The notes: generated by a model from the letters alone, not told the origin. Numbered from the stretch's first letter, positions 32,396 to 44,721 are shown. The stretch is DNA of 64,000 nucleotides from Agromyces flavus (GCF_900104685.1 NZ_LT629755.1:310001-374000), one strand, 5' to 3'. Numbers and translations: made by a program.

Positions 32396-33496
32396 TCAGC
32401 GACCGTACTTGGGGGCGAAGAACCGCGCGACGAGGCGGGCGATGAGGTTCAGCGCCATGACGATGAGGATGAGCGTGAGGGCGGCCGCCCACGCGCGGTC
32501 GAGGTACGCCTCGGGCGGATTGCCCTGGTTGGCGTACTGCGTGTAGACGAACACCGGCAGCGACTGCATGCGTCCGTCGAAGAGGTTGTAGTTCACGCTC
32601 TGCGTGAAGCCCGCGGCGATGAGCAGCGGGGCCGTCTCGCCGATGACGCGCGCGATCGAGAGCATGATGCCGGTCGTGATGCCGGCGATGGAGGTCGGCA
32701 GCACGACCTTGACGATCGTGAGCCACTTGGGCACGCCGAGTGCGTACGCCGCCTCGCGCAGCTCGTTGGGCACGAGCCGCAGCATCTCCTCGCTCGACCG
32801 GACCACGACGGGGATCATGAGCACGGCGAGCGCGACCGCTCCGGCGATGCCCGTGCGCGTGCCCGGACCCCAGAAGATCGCGAACAGCGCGTAGGCGAAC
32901 AGGCCCGCCACGATCGACGGGATGCCGGTCATGACGTCGACGAGGAAGGTGATGCCGCGAGCCAGTCGACCGCGCCCGTACTCGACCAGGTAGATCGAGG
33001 TCATGAGCCCGATCGGGATCGAGATGAGCGCGGCGGTGCCCGTCATGAGGAGCGTGCCGACGATCGCGTGCACGATGCCGCCGCCCTCGCCGGTGATGTT
33101 GCGCATCGAGTAGGTGAAGAACTCGGCGTCGAAGCGGGCGAGACCGAAGGTGAGGACGGTGATCGCCAGCGAGACCAGCGGGATCATCGCGAGGAGGAAT
33201 GCGCCGGTGACGAGTGCCGTGACGAATCGATCGGTCGCCTTGCGCGGTCCTTCGACGATGCGCGACAGCAGCGTGATCGTGACGACGTAGACGAGCGCGG
33301 CCACGACGAGCGTGCCGACCCAGTTGAACTCGGCACCCGCGAAGGCGATCACGCCGAAGAGGCCGGCGGAGACCGCGAGGCTGGCCCCGAGCACGAACCA
33401 CGGCGCGCCGTTGGGCAGCTTGCCGGCCGTGAGCGAGTTGCTCACGGGCGTCGCGGCGGGCGACCGGGTCTCGGGCGGGGTGACGGTGGTGGTCAT
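32396..33496 (-). CDS. pstA: Phosphate ABC transporter permease PstA
   Basis: 366 residues, somewhat longer than usual because of extra N-terminal membrane segments (about residues 33-55 and 60-80). The conserved permease core starts near residue 95, with six helices and the EAA-like loop [29 protein letters not shown] that contacts Pst[14 protein letters not shown] and [13 protein letters not shown] are further PstA features. It starts one base into the end of pstC, so the two are coupled. Confidence 0.95.
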   Translation of the reverse strand: MTTTVTPPETRSPAATPVSNSLTAGKLPNGAPWFVLGASLAVSAGLFGVIAFAGAEFNWVGTLVVAALVYVVTITLLSRIVEGPRKATDRFVTALVTGAFLLAMIPLVSLAITVLTFGLARFDAEFFTYSMRNITGEGGGIVHAIVGTLLMTGTAALISIPIGLMTSIYLVEYGRGRLARGITFLVDVMTGIPSIVAGLFAYALFAIFWGPGTRTGIAGAVALAVLMIPVVVRSSEEMLRLVPNELREAAYALGVPKWLTIVKVVLPTSIAGITTGIMLSIARVIGETAPLLIAAGFTQSVNYNLFDGRMQSLPVFVYTQYANQGNPPEAYLDRAWAAALTLILIVMALNLIARLVARFFAPKYGR

Positions 33497-34434
33497 CAGT
33501 TCGCTCCGGAGAACTCGGCACGGCGGGCGACGATCCAGCGGGCGATCGCGTTCACCGCGAAGGTGACGATGAAGAGGATGAGGCCCGTCGCGATCAGGAC
33601 GTTCACGTTGAGGCCGTAGGCCTCGGGGAAGCTGAGGGCGATGTTGGCGGCGATGGTGGACGGGTTGACCGACGTGAGCAGCTGGAAGGTGACCGCGCCC
33701 GTGGCCGACAGGACCATGGCGACGGCCATCGTCTCACCGAGCGCGCGACCGAGGCCGAGCACCGCGGCCGAGATGATGCCGGGGCGACCGAACGGGAGGA
33801 CCGCCATCCGGATCATCTCCCAGCGGGTCGCACCGAGCGCGAGGGCCGCCTCCTCGTGCAGCACCGGCGTCTGCAGGAAGACCTCGCGGCAGATCGCGGT
33901 GATGATCGGGATCACCATGACGGCGAGCACCATCGCCGCGGTGAGGATGGTGCGACCCGTGCCCGAGACCGGGCCCGAGAAGAGCGGGAACCAGCCCATG
34001 TTGTCGACGAGCCACGAGTAGAGCGGCTGCACCGCCGGAGCCAGGACGCCGATGCCCCAGAGGCCGAACACGACCGAGGGCACGGCGGCGAGCAGGTCGA
34101 CGATGTAGCCGAGCACCGATGCGAGCCGTCGTGGCGCGTAGTGGGAGATGAAGAGGGCGATGCCGATGGAGATCGGCACCGCGAAGAGGAGTGCGAGTGC
34201 TGCCGCCCAGATGGTCCCGAAGACGAGCGGCCCGACGTACGACCAGAAGTCGGCCTCGAGGAGCGACGCCTCCTCGCGCGAGGCGAAGATCGCGGGGATG
34301 CTCTGGACGATGAGGAACGTCGCGACGGCGGCGAGCGTGACGAGGATCATCGAGCCGGCGAAGACCGCCGACCTGGAGAAGACGCGGTCGCCGGGGCGCT
34401 GCTTGGCCCGGATCGGCGCTGCTGCGGTGGTCAT
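33496..34434 (-). CDS. pstC: Phosphate ABC transporter permease PstC
   Basis: 312 residues with six main helices. Typical of PstC are [40 protein letters not shown], the coupling loop [27 protein letters not shown] and [16 protein letters not shown]. It pairs with PstA to form the membrane channel for phosphate. A 13-bp hairpin separates it from pstS, which should let the binding protein be made in excess over the permeases. Confidence 0.96.
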   Translation of the reverse strand: MTTAAAPIRAKQRPGDRVFSRSAVFAGSMILVTLAAVATFLIVQSIPAIFASREEASLLEADFWSYVGPLVFGTIWAAALALLFAVPISIGIALFISHYAPRRLASVLGYIVDLLAAVPSVVFGLWGIGVLAPAVQPLYSWLVDNMGWFPLFSGPVSGTGRTILTAAMVLAVMVIPIITAICREVFLQTPVLHEEAALALGATRWEMIRMAVLPFGRPGIISAAVLGLGRALGETMAVAMVLSATGAVTFQLLTSVNPSTIAANIALSFPEAYGLNVNVLIATGLILFIVTFAVNAIARWIVARRAEFSGAN

Positions 34435-34472
34435 CTGGGTGATCCTCCGATTGCGAAGCTGGGGACATGCCC

Positions 34473-34517
34473 GTGCCCGACCCCGGCTTCCTGCTCGGAA
34501 CGCTCGGGGTCGGGCAC
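34473..34517 (-). terminator. Attenuator-like hairpin between pstS and pstC
   Basis: GTGCCCGACCCCG (34473-34485) and CGGGGTCGGGCAC (34505-34517) form a perfect 13-bp stem with a 19-nt loop. It lies inside the operon, so it probably gives partial termination and protects the pstS mRNA 3' end. Confidence 0.6.
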
Positions 34518-34524
34518 GAACCTA

Positions 34525-35622
34525 CTACTTGATCGAGTCGATCGCCGCGGTGATCTGCTCGCGGAGCGAGTCGGAGATCGGGGCGGAGCCGGCGGCCTCG
34601 GCTGCGGCGTCCTGGCCCTCGGCGCTCGCGACGTACGAGAAGTACGACTTCACGATCTCGACGTTGCCGTCCTCGGCGTACTCCTGGCAGCCGATGAGGT
34701 AGCTGACGAGCACCACCGGGTAGACGCCGGCCTCCTGGGTCGCGTGGTCGACCTCGATCGCGAGGTCGCCCGCGTCGCGGCCCTCCGCCAGCGGCGAGGC
34801 GTCGACGACCGCGGCCGCGGCCTCGGGCGAGTACTCGACGAACTCGTCGCCGACCTTGACCGCGACGGTGCCGAGGTCGCCGGCGCGCGACGCGTCGGCG
34901 TAGCCGATGGTGCCGGTGCCGTTGGTGACCGCGTCGACGACGCCCGAGGTGCCCTGGGCGGCCTCGCCGCCCTCGAACGGCCACACGCCGTCGGCCTCGT
35001 AGGTCCACACGTCACCCGCGGCGGCGACGAGGTAGTCGGTGAAGTTCTCGGTCGTGCCCGAGTCGTCGGAGCGGTGCACCGGCGTGATGGCCAGGTCGGG
35101 CAGTTCGACGTCCTCGTTGGTGGCGGCGATGGCCGGGTCGTTCCAGTTCGTGATCTGGCCCGCGAAGATGCCCGCGATGGTCGCCGGGTCGAGGTTGAGC
35201 GTGTCGATGCCCTCGAGGTTGAAGATGACCGCGATCGGCGAGATGTAGACGGGGAGCTCGACGATGCCGGTGTCGGGAGCGCACTTGGCGAAGCCGCCCG
35301 CGGCCAGCTCCTCGTCGTTGAACGCACGGTCGGAGCCGGCGAAGTCGCTCGCACCCTCGAGGAAGGTGTCGCGGCCCGCACCCGAGCCCGACGGGTCGTA
35401 GTCGATGGTCACGTCGGGGTTGGCCGTCTGGAACGCGGCGATCCACGCCTGCTGGGCTGCGTCCTGCGACGACGCGCCGGCGCCGACCAGGTTGCCCGAG
35501 AGCGTCGACTCCGAGCCGGTGTCTCCGGCGGCGGAGCCGCCTTCGTTCGCTGCGCAGGAGCTGAGCGCGAGTGCCGCGGTCATGGCGATGACGGCGGGCG
35601 CGCCGAAACGCTTGAGGTTCAC
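34525..35622 (-). CDS. pstS: Phosphate-binding lipoprotein PstS
   Basis: 365 residues. A signal peptide ends in the lipobox LALSSC, so the mature protein is a membrane-anchored lipoprotein that captures phosphate outside the cell. The family motifs are VGAGASSQDAAQQAWIAAF, the ligand-contact segments PSGSGAGRDTFLEG and SDDSGTTENFTDYL, and GYADASRAGDLG. The GTG start has GGAAGGGAA about 4-5 nt upstream. A PHO-box-like direct repeat lies 93 bp upstream, predicting strong induction in phosphate starvation. Confidence 0.96.
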   Translation of the reverse strand: MNLKRFGAPAVIAMTAALALSSCAANEGGSAAGDTGSESTLSGNLVGAGASSQDAAQQAWIAAFQTANPDVTIDYDPSGSGAGRDTFLEGASDFAGSDRAFNDEELAAGGFAKCAPDTGIVELPVYISPIAVIFNLEGIDTLNLDPATIAGIFAGQITNWNDPAIAATNEDVELPDLAITPVHRSDDSGTTENFTDYLVAAAGDVWTYEADGVWPFEGGEAAQGTSGVVDAVTNGTGTIGYADASRAGDLGTVAVKVGDEFVEYSPEAAAAVVDASPLAEGRDAGDLAIEVDHATQEAGVYPVVLVSYLIGCQEYAEDGNVEIVKSYFSYVASAEGQDAAAEAAGSAPISDSLREQITAAIDSIK

Positions 35623-35714
35623 GTGATTCCCTTCCGGGTTCTGGATGCAGGGGAGGGCCGGTGCCGACCCGCCTGCGACGCTAATCAGCGTGCGTGACGA
35701 GCGTCCCCCACGGC

Positions 35715-35732
35715 GGTGAACGGAAGGTGAAC
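35715..35732 (-). promoter_or_regulatory. PHO box upstream of pstS
   Basis: Read on the minus strand this is GTTCACC-TTCC-GTTCACC, two identical 7-mers in 11-nt register. That is the arrangement bound by phosphate-starvation regulators of the PhoP/RegX3 type in actinobacteria. A -10-like GATTAG lies about 27 bp downstream toward pstS, and a senX3-regX3 pair lies 10 kb away in the same window. Confidence 0.85.
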
Positions 35733-35777
35733 GGGCGACGACGTGCGGGCGGCGGCGGGCTGCGCGTCGGCTGTGCG

Positions 35778-36718
35778 TCAAACCCGCGGTTCGTGCGTCT
35801 CGATCGCGATGATCCCCGACGAGGGATTGCTCGACGAGAGGTGCACCACGCTGAAGCCGCCGACCTCGAGCTCGGCGGCGTCTGAGACGTACGAGCCGAG
35901 CGGCGTTCCGGTCGCGAGCGCGATCTCGCGCATGATCTCGGGGAGCACGGGCCCGTGGCTGCAGACCACGGCGGTCTTGCCGACGCGCACCCGCTTGCCG
36001 ATCACCCGCCGCACCTCGTCGTTGCCGGCCTCCCACGCGTCCTGGCTGATCCCGTCGTCGCGCTTGACCGACAAGGTGGATGCCGCGGCGAGCGGTGCCA
36101 CGGTCGTGACGCACCGCACCGCAGGGCTCGACACGAGCTTCCGCGGCGCCCAGGCCCGCAGCATGCCCACGAGCGCGGCTGCCTGCTTCACCCCGCGCTC
36201 GGTGAGCGGACGCGACGCGTCGGTCCCCTTCCACGCCCCGCGCGGCTGCGCCTTGCCGTGCCGGAGCACGATGACGCCAAACGTGTCGGTCACGCCCTGC
36301 TCGACGAGCGCGGCGAAGTTGTCGAGGATCTCGCGGTCGGGCTCGTAGCTGAGGTAGCTGCGCGCGCGCTTGATGGTGATCCATTCGAGCGCCGCGATCT
36401 CGGCGTTGGGCCGGAAGGTCGAGCGCTGCACCGCCTTCTCGGTGACGTGCGCGGCCCAGTAGTGCACGATCTTCTCGCGCCCGCTCGGCATCGCGTAGCG
36501 CGAGACGCCGAGCGGCACGCCGAGGGCGACGCGCAGGCCGGTCTCCTCGCCGATCTCGCGCACCGCCGTTTCGGGGAGGGTCTCGCCGGGGTCGACCTTG
36601 CCCTTCGGGATCGTGACGTCGCCGTACACGGTCCGGTGCACCACGAGGACATGGATCCGACCGCCGATGACACGCCAGCACACCGCACCGGCCGCATACA
36701 CGGCGGTGGCGACCTGGC

Positions 36719-36722
<4 letters not shown>
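35778..36722 (-). CDS. mutT1: MutT1-like NUDIX hydrolase fused to histidine phosphatase
   Basis: 314 residues in two domains. Residues 1-140 are a NUDIX hydrolase with [16 protein letters not shown] running into REIGEETGL. Residues 150-300 are a histidine phosphatase with the catalytic [24 protein letters not shown] and CSHGPVLPE. The same domain order occurs in mycobacterial MutT1, which cleans 8-oxo-dGTP and diadenosine polyphosphates and also lies next to ppk1. Its start overlaps the ppk1 stop by four bases. Confidence 0.9.
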
Positions 36723-38905
<2,183 letters not shown>

Positions 38906-38944
38906 ATCATGCCACCGGGCTGCGACGGCGGGGTGAAGCGGATG

Positions 38945-39634
38945 TCACCGGGCGGTGACGTTCGCGTCGCGCTCGTCCTCCTCGTGGACGTTGAAGCGGT
39001 AGCCCACGTTGCGGACGGTGCCGATGAGGCTGTCGAGGTCGCCGAGTTTCGCACGCAGGCGTCGCACGTGCACGTCGACGGTGCGAGTGCCGCCGAAGTA
39101 GTCGTATCCCCAGACCTCGCTGAGCAGCTGCTCGCGCGTGAACACCCGGGACGGATGCGCCGCGAGGAAGCGCAGCAGCTCGAACTCCTTGTACGTGAGG
39201 TCGAGCGTGCGTCCGTGCACCTTCGCCGAGTAGCTCGCCTCGTCGATGATGACGCCCGAGGTCTGGATGCGCTCGGCCGGCTGGCTCGCCTGCGCCCGGC
39301 CGATGGCGAGCCTGATCCGCGCGTCGATCTCGGCGGGGCCCGCGTGCTCGAGCACCACGTCGTCGATGCCCCAGTCGGGCGTGACGGCCGTGAGGCCGCC
39401 CTCGGTGACGACGAGCAGGAGCGGTACCGAGAGCCCGGTGGTGCGGAGGATCTGCGAGAGCGCCTTGGCTCCGGCGAGGTTGGTGCGCGCGTCGAGGAAG
39501 ACGAGGTCGGCCTCGGGCGCGCGGACCAACTGGTCGGGCGACGCGGGGATCACGCGCACCCGATGGGTGAGGAGAGACAGGGCCGGGAGAACGTCATCGT
39601 TGGCTGCCGGCGTCAGGATCAGCAGCTGCGCCAC
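38945..39634 (-). CDS. glnR: GlnR-family nitrogen regulator (atypical OmpR-type response regulator)
   Basis: 229 residues. The receiver domain resembles actinobacterial Gln[41 protein letters not shown] and [19 protein letters not shown], where the usual acidic pocket is incomplete, as in phosphorylation-independent GlnR. The winged helix reads [44 protein letters not shown] and [12 protein letters not shown] chose the GTG at 39634 because GGAGG lies 6 nt before it. No partner kinase is adjacent, again as for GlnR. Confidence 0.9.
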   Translation of the reverse strand: MAQLLILTPAANDDVLPALSLLTHRVRVIPASPDQLVRAPEADLVFLDARTNLAGAKALSQILRTTGLSVPLLLVVTEGGLTAVTPDWGIDDVVLEHAGPAEIDARIRLAIGRAQASQPAERIQTSGVIIDEASYSAKVHGRTLDLTYKEFELLRFLAAHPSRVFTREQLLSEVWGYDYFGGTRTVDVHVRRLRAKLGDLDSLIGTVRNVGYRFNVHEEDERDANVTAR

Positions 39635-39721
39635 GAGCACCCTCCAGTAGTAAGGTGCGGTCAATACTACGGGACGACGAACGGCGTGCTCGGGCGCGGC
39701 GTCGCAGAGGGGAACGGTCCG

Positions 39722-40042
39722 GTGCAGGCGGAGGCGGAAGGGCGCGCGACGGGATTCGGGCGTTGGGCGATCCCGGGGGTCTGGCTCATCGCCGCACTCG
39801 GTTCCGTCGGGGTCGTGGTGTCGGCCTACGCGGGCCGGCGCGAATGGTTCGGCGACGACGGCGACTACGCCTCGGTCGCCGCGCTCAGCCTCGTGTTCGC
39901 GGCATCCGTCGTCGCCGCCCTCGCGCTGCAGCTCGCCTCTCGGCGGCCGCACGGCTTCGTCGGGCGGGTGAGTGCATCGGTCACCGGCGCCGCGATCGTC
40001 GTCGCCGTCGGGGCCCTCGCGCTGCTGCCGGCCGTCGCCTGA
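39722..40042 (+). CDS. Small membrane protein, unknown function
   Basis: About 106 residues with three hydrophobic helices (near 16-34, 48-69 and 83-104) joined by short loops, one basic ([13 protein letters not shown]). I see no recognised family. GTG 39722 is preferred because AGAGGGG lies about 9 nt ahead; another GTG at 39686 would add 12 residues. It is divergent from glnR and ends 20 bp before a 38-codon gene. Confidence 0.6.
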   Translation: MQAEAEGRATGFGRWAIPGVWLIAALGSVGVVVSAYAGRREWFGDDGDYASVAALSLVFAASVVAALALQLASRRPHGFVGRVSASVTGAAIVVAVGALALLPAVA

Positions 40043-40062
40043 GCACCGGGTAGACTCGCACC

Positions 40063-40179
40063 ATGTCCTCGCTGCTCGCGCTCGAACTCTTCTACATCGG
40101 CCTGCTCGGTCTCGCGAGCCTTGCGATCGCCTGGATCAGCGGCGTCGTGGTCTACAAGCTCTTCAAGGGGCAGCGCTAG
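40063..40179 (+). CDS. 38-residue single-helix membrane peptide
   Basis: The ORF ATG 40063 to TAG 40179 encodes a 38-residue peptide: short polar start [10 protein letters not shown], one long hydrophobic helix to about residue 31, then the basic tail [14 protein letters not shown] (40051-40056) ends 6 nt before the ATG, matching the leaderless promoter pattern of this genome. The nitrobindin gene begins 3 bp after its stop, so the two are likely one transcript. Function unknown; its promoter position and operon linkage are the evidence that it is real. Confidence 0.65.
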   Translation: MSSLLALELFYIGLLGLASLAIAWISGVVVYKLFKGQR

Positions 40180-40182
40180 CCC

Positions 40183-40791
40183 GTGATCGAACTGCCGGTC
40201 GACCTCCCCGCGGAGCTCGTTCCGCTCTCCTGGCTCATCGGGGTCTGGGAGGGTTCCGGCGTGATCGACTACAAGATCGGCGACGACTCGGTCACGCACG
40301 AGTTCGGCCAGCGCGTGAGCTTCAGCCACGACGGACTCCCGTACCTGAACTACACGTCGTCGACGTGGTTGTTCCCCGCCGACGAGGGTGACGAACCGAC
40401 GGCCCTCGCGGCCGAGACGGGGTACTGGCGCCTGGCCCGTCCGCTCGGGCAGGGCGACCCCGGTCCGGGACTCCTGCCCTCGCAGGGCTCCACGCGGTAT
40501 CCCGACGCCGAGTCGGTCGAGACGCTGCGCAACGATGCGGGCGGCTTCGACCTCGAGGTCGGCATCGTGCACCCGGGCGGGGTGAGTGAGCTGTACCTCG
40601 GCCAGGTGAAGGGCCCGCGCATCGACCTCGTGACCGACGCTGTCATGCGCGCGGCCGGCGCAAAGGAGTACGCCGCGGCCACCCGGTTGTACGGCCTGGT
40701 CGAGAACCACCTGCTCTGGGCGTGGGACATCGCCGCGCTCGGGCAGGATCTCCGCACGCACGCCTCCGCGCGGCTCGCGAAGGTCGACTGA
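40183..40791 (+). CDS. Nitrobindin-like heme/FABP-fold protein
   Basis: 202 residues of the THAP4/nitrobindin family (formerly DUF1794). The N-terminal LSWLIGVWEGSGVIDY carries the family GxWxGxG motif, followed by strands SVTHEFGQRVSFSH and LNYTSSTWLF. GGVSELYLGQVKGPRIDL and a C-terminal histidine in LRTHASARL, the expected heme-iron ligand region, are present. Family members bind ferric heme and isomerise peroxynitrite to nitrate. GTG start; the stop overlaps the next ATG by one base. Confidence 0.88.
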   Translation: MIELPVDLPAELVPLSWLIGVWEGSGVIDYKIGDDSVTHEFGQRVSFSHDGLPYLNYTSSTWLFPADEGDEPTALAAETGYWRLARPLGQGDPGPGLLPSQGSTRYPDAESVETLRNDAGGFDLEVGIVHPGGVSELYLGQVKGPRIDLVTDAVMRAAGAKEYAAATRLYGLVENHLLWAWDIAALGQDLRTHASARLAKVD

Positions 40792-41936
40792 TGAGCGGCT
40801 CGCCGTTCCTCGTGCTTCCCGGCGCGGTGCCCGCCGAGGGCCTCGATGCCGGCGTGGCCGCGCACTACGGCAACCCCATGGTCGAGCAGCGCCGCCTCGA
40901 GCAGGGGCGTGCGGTGGTCGACCTCTCGCATCGCGGTGTCCTGACCGTCACCGGCCCCGATCGGCTCACCTGGCTGAACTCGATGGCGAGCCAGCGGCTC
41001 GACCGACTCGCACCCGGCGAGAGCGCCGAGGCGCTGTTCCTGGATGCCGCGGGCCACGTCGAGCACGCGGTCCACGCGGTCGATGACGGCGAGCGCACCT
41101 GGCTCGTCGTCGAGGGATCCGAGGCACCCTCGCTCGCCTCGTGGCTCGATCGGATGCGCTTCATGCTGCGCGTCGAGGTCGCCGACGTGACCGGCCAGTA
41201 CGCGGTGGTCGCCGCCATGCCCGAGGGCGACGGGTTCCCGATCGACCTCCCCGAGGGCGCCATCCGCTGGACCGACCCATGGCGGCTCGAGCTGTCCAAC
41301 GGGCACCGGTACTCGCACGACCCGAACCATCCCGGCGCGTTCTGGCGCTCCGTCGAGGCGATCGTGCCCCGTGCGCGGCTCGCCGAGCTCGCCGAGGCCG
41401 TGCGCTCGGGTCGGGCCGAACCCGCCGGCGTGCTCGCCCTCGAGGCGCTCCGCGTCGCCGCGTGGCGACCGCGCTTCGCGACCGAGGTCGACGAGAAGAC
41501 GCTGCCGCACGAGCTCGACTGGCTGCGCAGCGCCGTCGACCTGCACAAGGGCTGCTACCGGGGTCAGGAGACCGTCGCGAAGGTCGTGAACCTCGGCCGG
41601 CCGCCGCGGCGGCTCGTGCTGCTCCACCTCGACGGCAGCGACACCGTGCTGCCGAAGCCGGGCGACACGGTCGTGGGTGTGAAGGTCCGGCCCGAGCCGG
41701 CACCCGGCGAGGAGCCCGAACGCCGCGCGGTCGGCCACGTGACCAGCGCGGCGCTGCACCACGAGCTCGGACCCATCGCGCTCGCCGTCGTGAAGCGCAG
41801 CGTTCCGCCCGGTCTCGAGCTCATCGTCGAGAGCCACGGCATCGACGTCGCCGCGGCGCAGGTCGAGATCGTCCCCGCCGACGCGGGGGCGGCGGTGGAG
41901 GTGCCGCGGCTGCCGCGGCTCGGCGTCCGTCCGTGA
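40791..41936 (+). CDS. ygfZ: YgfZ/GcvT-family folate-binding protein
   Basis: 381 residues. The N-terminal half binds folate as in the glycine cleavage T-protein (AVVDLSHRGVLTVTGPDRLTWL). The invariant YgfZ signature KGCYRGQE lies near residue 255, after ELDWLRSAVDLH. YgfZ uses tetrahydrofolate to support assembly or repair of some Fe-S clusters. It is coupled to nitrobindin upstream (TGATG) and to the FUSC gene downstream (GTGA). Confidence 0.9.
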   Translation: MSGSPFLVLPGAVPAEGLDAGVAAHYGNPMVEQRRLEQGRAVVDLSHRGVLTVTGPDRLTWLNSMASQRLDRLAPGESAEALFLDAAGHVEHAVHAVDDGERTWLVVEGSEAPSLASWLDRMRFMLRVEVADVTGQYAVVAAMPEGDGFPIDLPEGAIRWTDPWRLELSNGHRYSHDPNHPGAFWRSVEAIVPRARLAELAEAVRSGRAEPAGVLALEALRVAAWRPRFATEVDEKTLPHELDWLRSAVDLHKGCYRGQETVAKVVNLGRPPRRLVLLHLDGSDTVLPKPGDTVVGVKVRPEPAPGEEPERRAVGHVTSAALHHELGPIALAVVKRSVPPGLELIVESHGIDVAAAQVEIVPADAGAAVEVPRLPRLGVRP

Positions 41937-43012
41937 CGACCGCGCCCGGGCAGCCGACGCGGTTCGCCGCGGGCCTGCACCGGGTGCGCGACTCGCTGCC
42001 CGCCATCCTGCAGATCACGGTCACCGCGGTCGCCGCCTACGCCTTCTCGGACTACGTCCTCGGGCACGACCAGCCGCTCATCTCGGCCCTCGTCGCGATC
42101 ACGGCGCTCGGCTTCGTGCGGGACGCGCGGCCGGTGCGCGTCCTCGAGACCGCGATCGCGATGACCCTCGGCATCGTGCTGGCCGAGGTGCTGCTGCTCA
42201 CCGTCGGCCCCGGGCTCCTGCCCTTCGCCGTCGCGCTCGCGATCACGCTCGCGGTCGCGCGCTTCCTCTCCCCGAACGCCGCGTTCGCGATCGCGGCCGC
42301 GGTCCAGTGCTCGCTCGTGATGCTCGTGCCGGCACCGCCGGGCGGGCCGTTCGTGCGGACGATCGACGGGCTCGTCGGGGGTGCGTTCGCACTGCTCGCG
42401 ACCGCCGTCATCCCGCGCGACCCGCGCCGCGCCGCCGCGCGAGACGGCCGCCGGCTGCTCGGCGAGCACGTCGCGGTGCTGCACGAGCTCGCGAGCGCCC
42501 TGCGATCCGGGCAGGCCGACGCCGCGGGGCGGGCGCTCTCGCGGGCGCGGTCGACGCAGCCGCTCGTCGAGGCGTGGACGGCGAGCGTCGACTCCGGGCT
42601 CGCCATCGCACGGGTCTCGCCGATCGTCCGGCGCACCCGCTTCGACCTCGAGCGCCAGCGCACGATGCTCGCGGGACTCGACCTTGCGACCCGGAACCTG
42701 CGCTTCATCGCACGTCGCATCGAGTGGACCCTGCGCGACGGGCGCCAGCGCCCCGAGGTCGCCGACGTGGTCGGTCGCATCGCCGTCGCGGTCGGGGTGC
42801 TCGAGGAATCGCTCCGCGACGTGGCGCAGGGACCGGTCGCGCAGGCAGGGCTCTCCGAGATCGCACGACACCTCGAGCCGGCGACCATCCTGCCCGACGG
42901 GCCGCCCGGCGACCGTCGCACGGTCGGCGGACTTCGCCCGTACCTCGTCGACCTGCTCACGGCGACGGGGGTCGCGCTCGACGATGCCCGAGCGCTGCTG
43001 CCCGGCGACTGA
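41933..43012 (+). CDS. FUSC-family membrane protein
   Basis: 359 residues. Five or six hydrophobic helices occupy residues 20-155 (for example ALVAITALGFVRDARPVRVLETAIAM), then a long soluble helical domain of about 200 residues. This half-size architecture matches FUSC/aromatic-acid-exporter-like proteins; cargo unknown. PRDPRR marks the end of the membrane part. The GTG overlaps the ygfZ stop. It converges on the methyltransferase gene with 2 bp between them. Confidence 0.85.
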   Translation: MTTAPGQPTRFAAGLHRVRDSLPAILQITVTAVAAYAFSDYVLGHDQPLISALVAITALGFVRDARPVRVLETAIAMTLGIVLAEVLLLTVGPGLLPFAVALAITLAVARFLSPNAAFAIAAAVQCSLVMLVPAPPGGPFVRTIDGLVGGAFALLATAVIPRDPRRAAARDGRRLLGEHVAVLHELASALRSGQADAAGRALSRARSTQPLVEAWTASVDSGLAIARVSPIVRRTRFDLERQRTMLAGLDLATRNLRFIARRIEWTLRDGRQRPEVADVVGRIAVAVGVLEESLRDVAQGPVAQAGLSEIARHLEPATILPDGPPGDRRTVGGLRPYLVDLLTATGVALDDARALLPGD

Positions 43013-43014
43013 CG

Positions 43015-43824
43015 TCAGGCGGGCGCGACCGCGTCCCAGTCGACGGTGAGCTCGCCCAGACGCCAGCGGTTCACGGTGCCCCGCACCGGCCACCCCTCGT
43101 CGCGGAGCGTGCGCGTGACCGAGATCCAGCGCTGGGACGGGCCGTACACCGACAGCGGCGCGTGCACCCGCCACGCCTGGTCGAGCGCCGACAGCAGGCG
43201 GTGCACGCGCTCGCCGCGCACGTTGCGGTGGATCAGCGCCTTCGGCAGGCGTTCGGCCACGATCGACGGGGCGTCCAGGTCGGTCAGGCGCAGGCTGATC
43301 GTGAACGTGCGCGGTGCGCCATCCACGAGGCCGACCCAGGACGCGACGCGACCGAGCTCGTCGCACGTGCCCTCGACGAGCAGCCCCCCGGGCGCGAGGC
43401 GATCCGACATGCGTGCCCACGCCGCCGGCACCTCGGCCTCGTCGTACTGGCGCAGCACGTTGAACGCGCGGATGACCGCGGGGGAGCGGCCGCCGGGCAC
43501 GGGCACCTCGAATCCGCCGAGCCCGAACGCGACCGGCAGGTCGGCCGGGAACGGCGTGCGTCCGGCACGGACCTCGGCCAGTTGCGCCTCGGCGGTGCGT
43601 ACGCGGCCGGGCTCGATCTCGAGCCCGAGCACGCGCACGTCGGGTCGCGCGCGACGCAGCCGCTCGGCGAGCTCGAACGCGGTGACACCGCTCGCGCCGT
43701 AGCCGAGGTCGACCACGAGCGGGTCGGCGGCCCGGCGGAACTGGGGCTGGTCGGCGATCCAGCGGTCGACGCGGCGCAGGCGGTTGGTGTTCGTGGTGCC
43801 TCGCGTGACCGATCCGACCGGCAT
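43015..43824 (-). CDS. Class I SAM-dependent methyltransferase-like protein
   Basis: 269 residues from ATG 43824. The SAM-binding motif I is present as [21 protein letters not shown] and motif II as [13 protein letters not shown]; later [14 protein letters not shown] resembles the post-motif strand. N-terminal [22 protein letters not shown] is a distinctive opening for an actinobacterial family found near gpm genes. Substrate unknown. It is divergent from gpmA. Confidence 0.8.
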   Translation of the reverse strand: MPVGSVTRGTTNTNRLRRVDRWIADQPQFRRAADPLVVDLGYGASGVTAFELAERLRRARPDVRVLGLEIEPGRVRTAEAQLAEVRAGRTPFPADLPVAFGLGGFEVPVPGGRSPAVIRAFNVLRQYDEAEVPAAWARMSDRLAPGGLLVEGTCDELGRVASWVGLVDGAPRTFTISLRLTDLDAPSIVAERLPKALIHRNVRGERVHRLLSALDQAWRVHAPLSVYGPSQRWISVTRTLRDEGWPVRGTVNRWRLGELTVDWDAVAPA

Positions 43825-43900
43825 GCACCCAAGTCTCGCAGGCGTCACGCGGCGACCGAGCCGACGGGCGAGCGGATGGCGCGCCGCTAGGCTTGGCGGC

Positions 43901-44647
43901 ATGGTCTACACCCTCGTGCTGCTGCGCCACGGCCAGAGCGACTGGAACCAGAAGAACCTGTTCACCGGCTGGGTCGACGTGCGGCTCAGCGATCTCGGCC
44001 GCTCCGAGGCGAAGCGCGCCGGCGAGCTGCTCGTCGAGAAGGGCGTGCTGCCCGAGGTGCTGCACACGTCGGTGCTCACCCGCGCCATCCAGACCGCCGA
44101 CATCGCGCTCGAGGAGGCCGACCGGCTCTGGATCGACGTGCGCCGCTCGTGGCGACTGAACGAGCGCCACTACGGTGCGCTGCAGGGACTCGACAAGGCC
44201 GAGACGCTCGAGAAGTACGGCCAGGAGCAGTTCATGCTGTGGCGTCGCTCGTTCGACACCCCGCCGCCGCCCCTCGACGACGACAGCGAGTGGTCGCAGG
44301 TCGGCGACCCGCGCTACGCCGACCTCTCCGACGGCGAGATGCCGCGCACCGAGTGCCTGAAGGATGTCATCGCTCGCATGCTGCCGTACTGGGAGTCCGA
44401 CATCATCCCCGACCTGAAGGATGGCAAGACCGTGCTCGTCACCGCGCACGGCAACTCGCTGCGCGCGCTCGTGAAGCACCTCGACGGCATCAGCGACGAC
44501 GACATCGCCGAGCTCAACATCCCCACCGGCATCCCGCTCGTCTACGAGCTCGGCGACGACTTCATGCCCACCAAGCCGGGCGAGTACCTCGACCCCGAGG
44601 CGGCGGCGGCGGGTGCGGCCGCGGTCGCGGCGCAGGGTAAGAAGTAG
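43901..44647 (+). CDS. gpmA: 2,3-bisphosphoglycerate-dependent phosphoglycerate mutase
   Basis: 248 residues. Interconverts 3- and 2-phosphoglycerate in glycolysis. The phosphohistidine motif [20 protein letters not shown] begins near residue 5; [27 protein letters not shown] and [11 protein letters not shown] with the second histidine follow. The C-terminus is alanine-rich. TAGGCT (43888-43893) ends 7 nt before the ATG, so a leaderless mRNA is likely. gpm beside senX3-regX3 is also the arrangement in mycobacteria. Confidence 0.97.
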   Translation: MVYTLVLLRHGQSDWNQKNLFTGWVDVRLSDLGRSEAKRAGELLVEKGVLPEVLHTSVLTRAIQTADIALEEADRLWIDVRRSWRLNERHYGALQGLDKAETLEKYGQEQFMLWRRSFDTPPPPLDDDSEWSQVGDPRYADLSDGEMPRTECLKDVIARMLPYWESDIIPDLKDGKTVLVTAHGNSLRALVKHLDGISDDDIAELNIPTGIPLVYELGDDFMPTKPGEYLDPEAAAAGAAAVAAQGKK

Positions 44648-44663
44648 CGCCCCACGACGCGAA

Positions 44664-44700
44664 CGAGGGCCGAGCGGATGTCGCATCCGCTCGGCCCTCG
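44664..44700. terminator. Bidirectional terminator between gpmA and phoU
   Basis: CGAGGGCCGAGCGGATG (44664-44680) and its exact complement (44684-44700) form a 17-bp stem with a 3-nt loop between two convergent genes. No T-tract, as is usual in high-GC actinobacteria. Confidence 0.8.
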
Positions 44701-44721
44701 TCATGTCGGTGTTGCGCCGGG

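Noticed and set aside
41564..44704. Very long minus-strand open frame (over 1000 codons) across ygfZ, FUSC and gpmA
   Set aside because: Composition is arginine/glutamate repeats typical of antisense frames in high-GC DNA; well-supported genes occupy the other frames.
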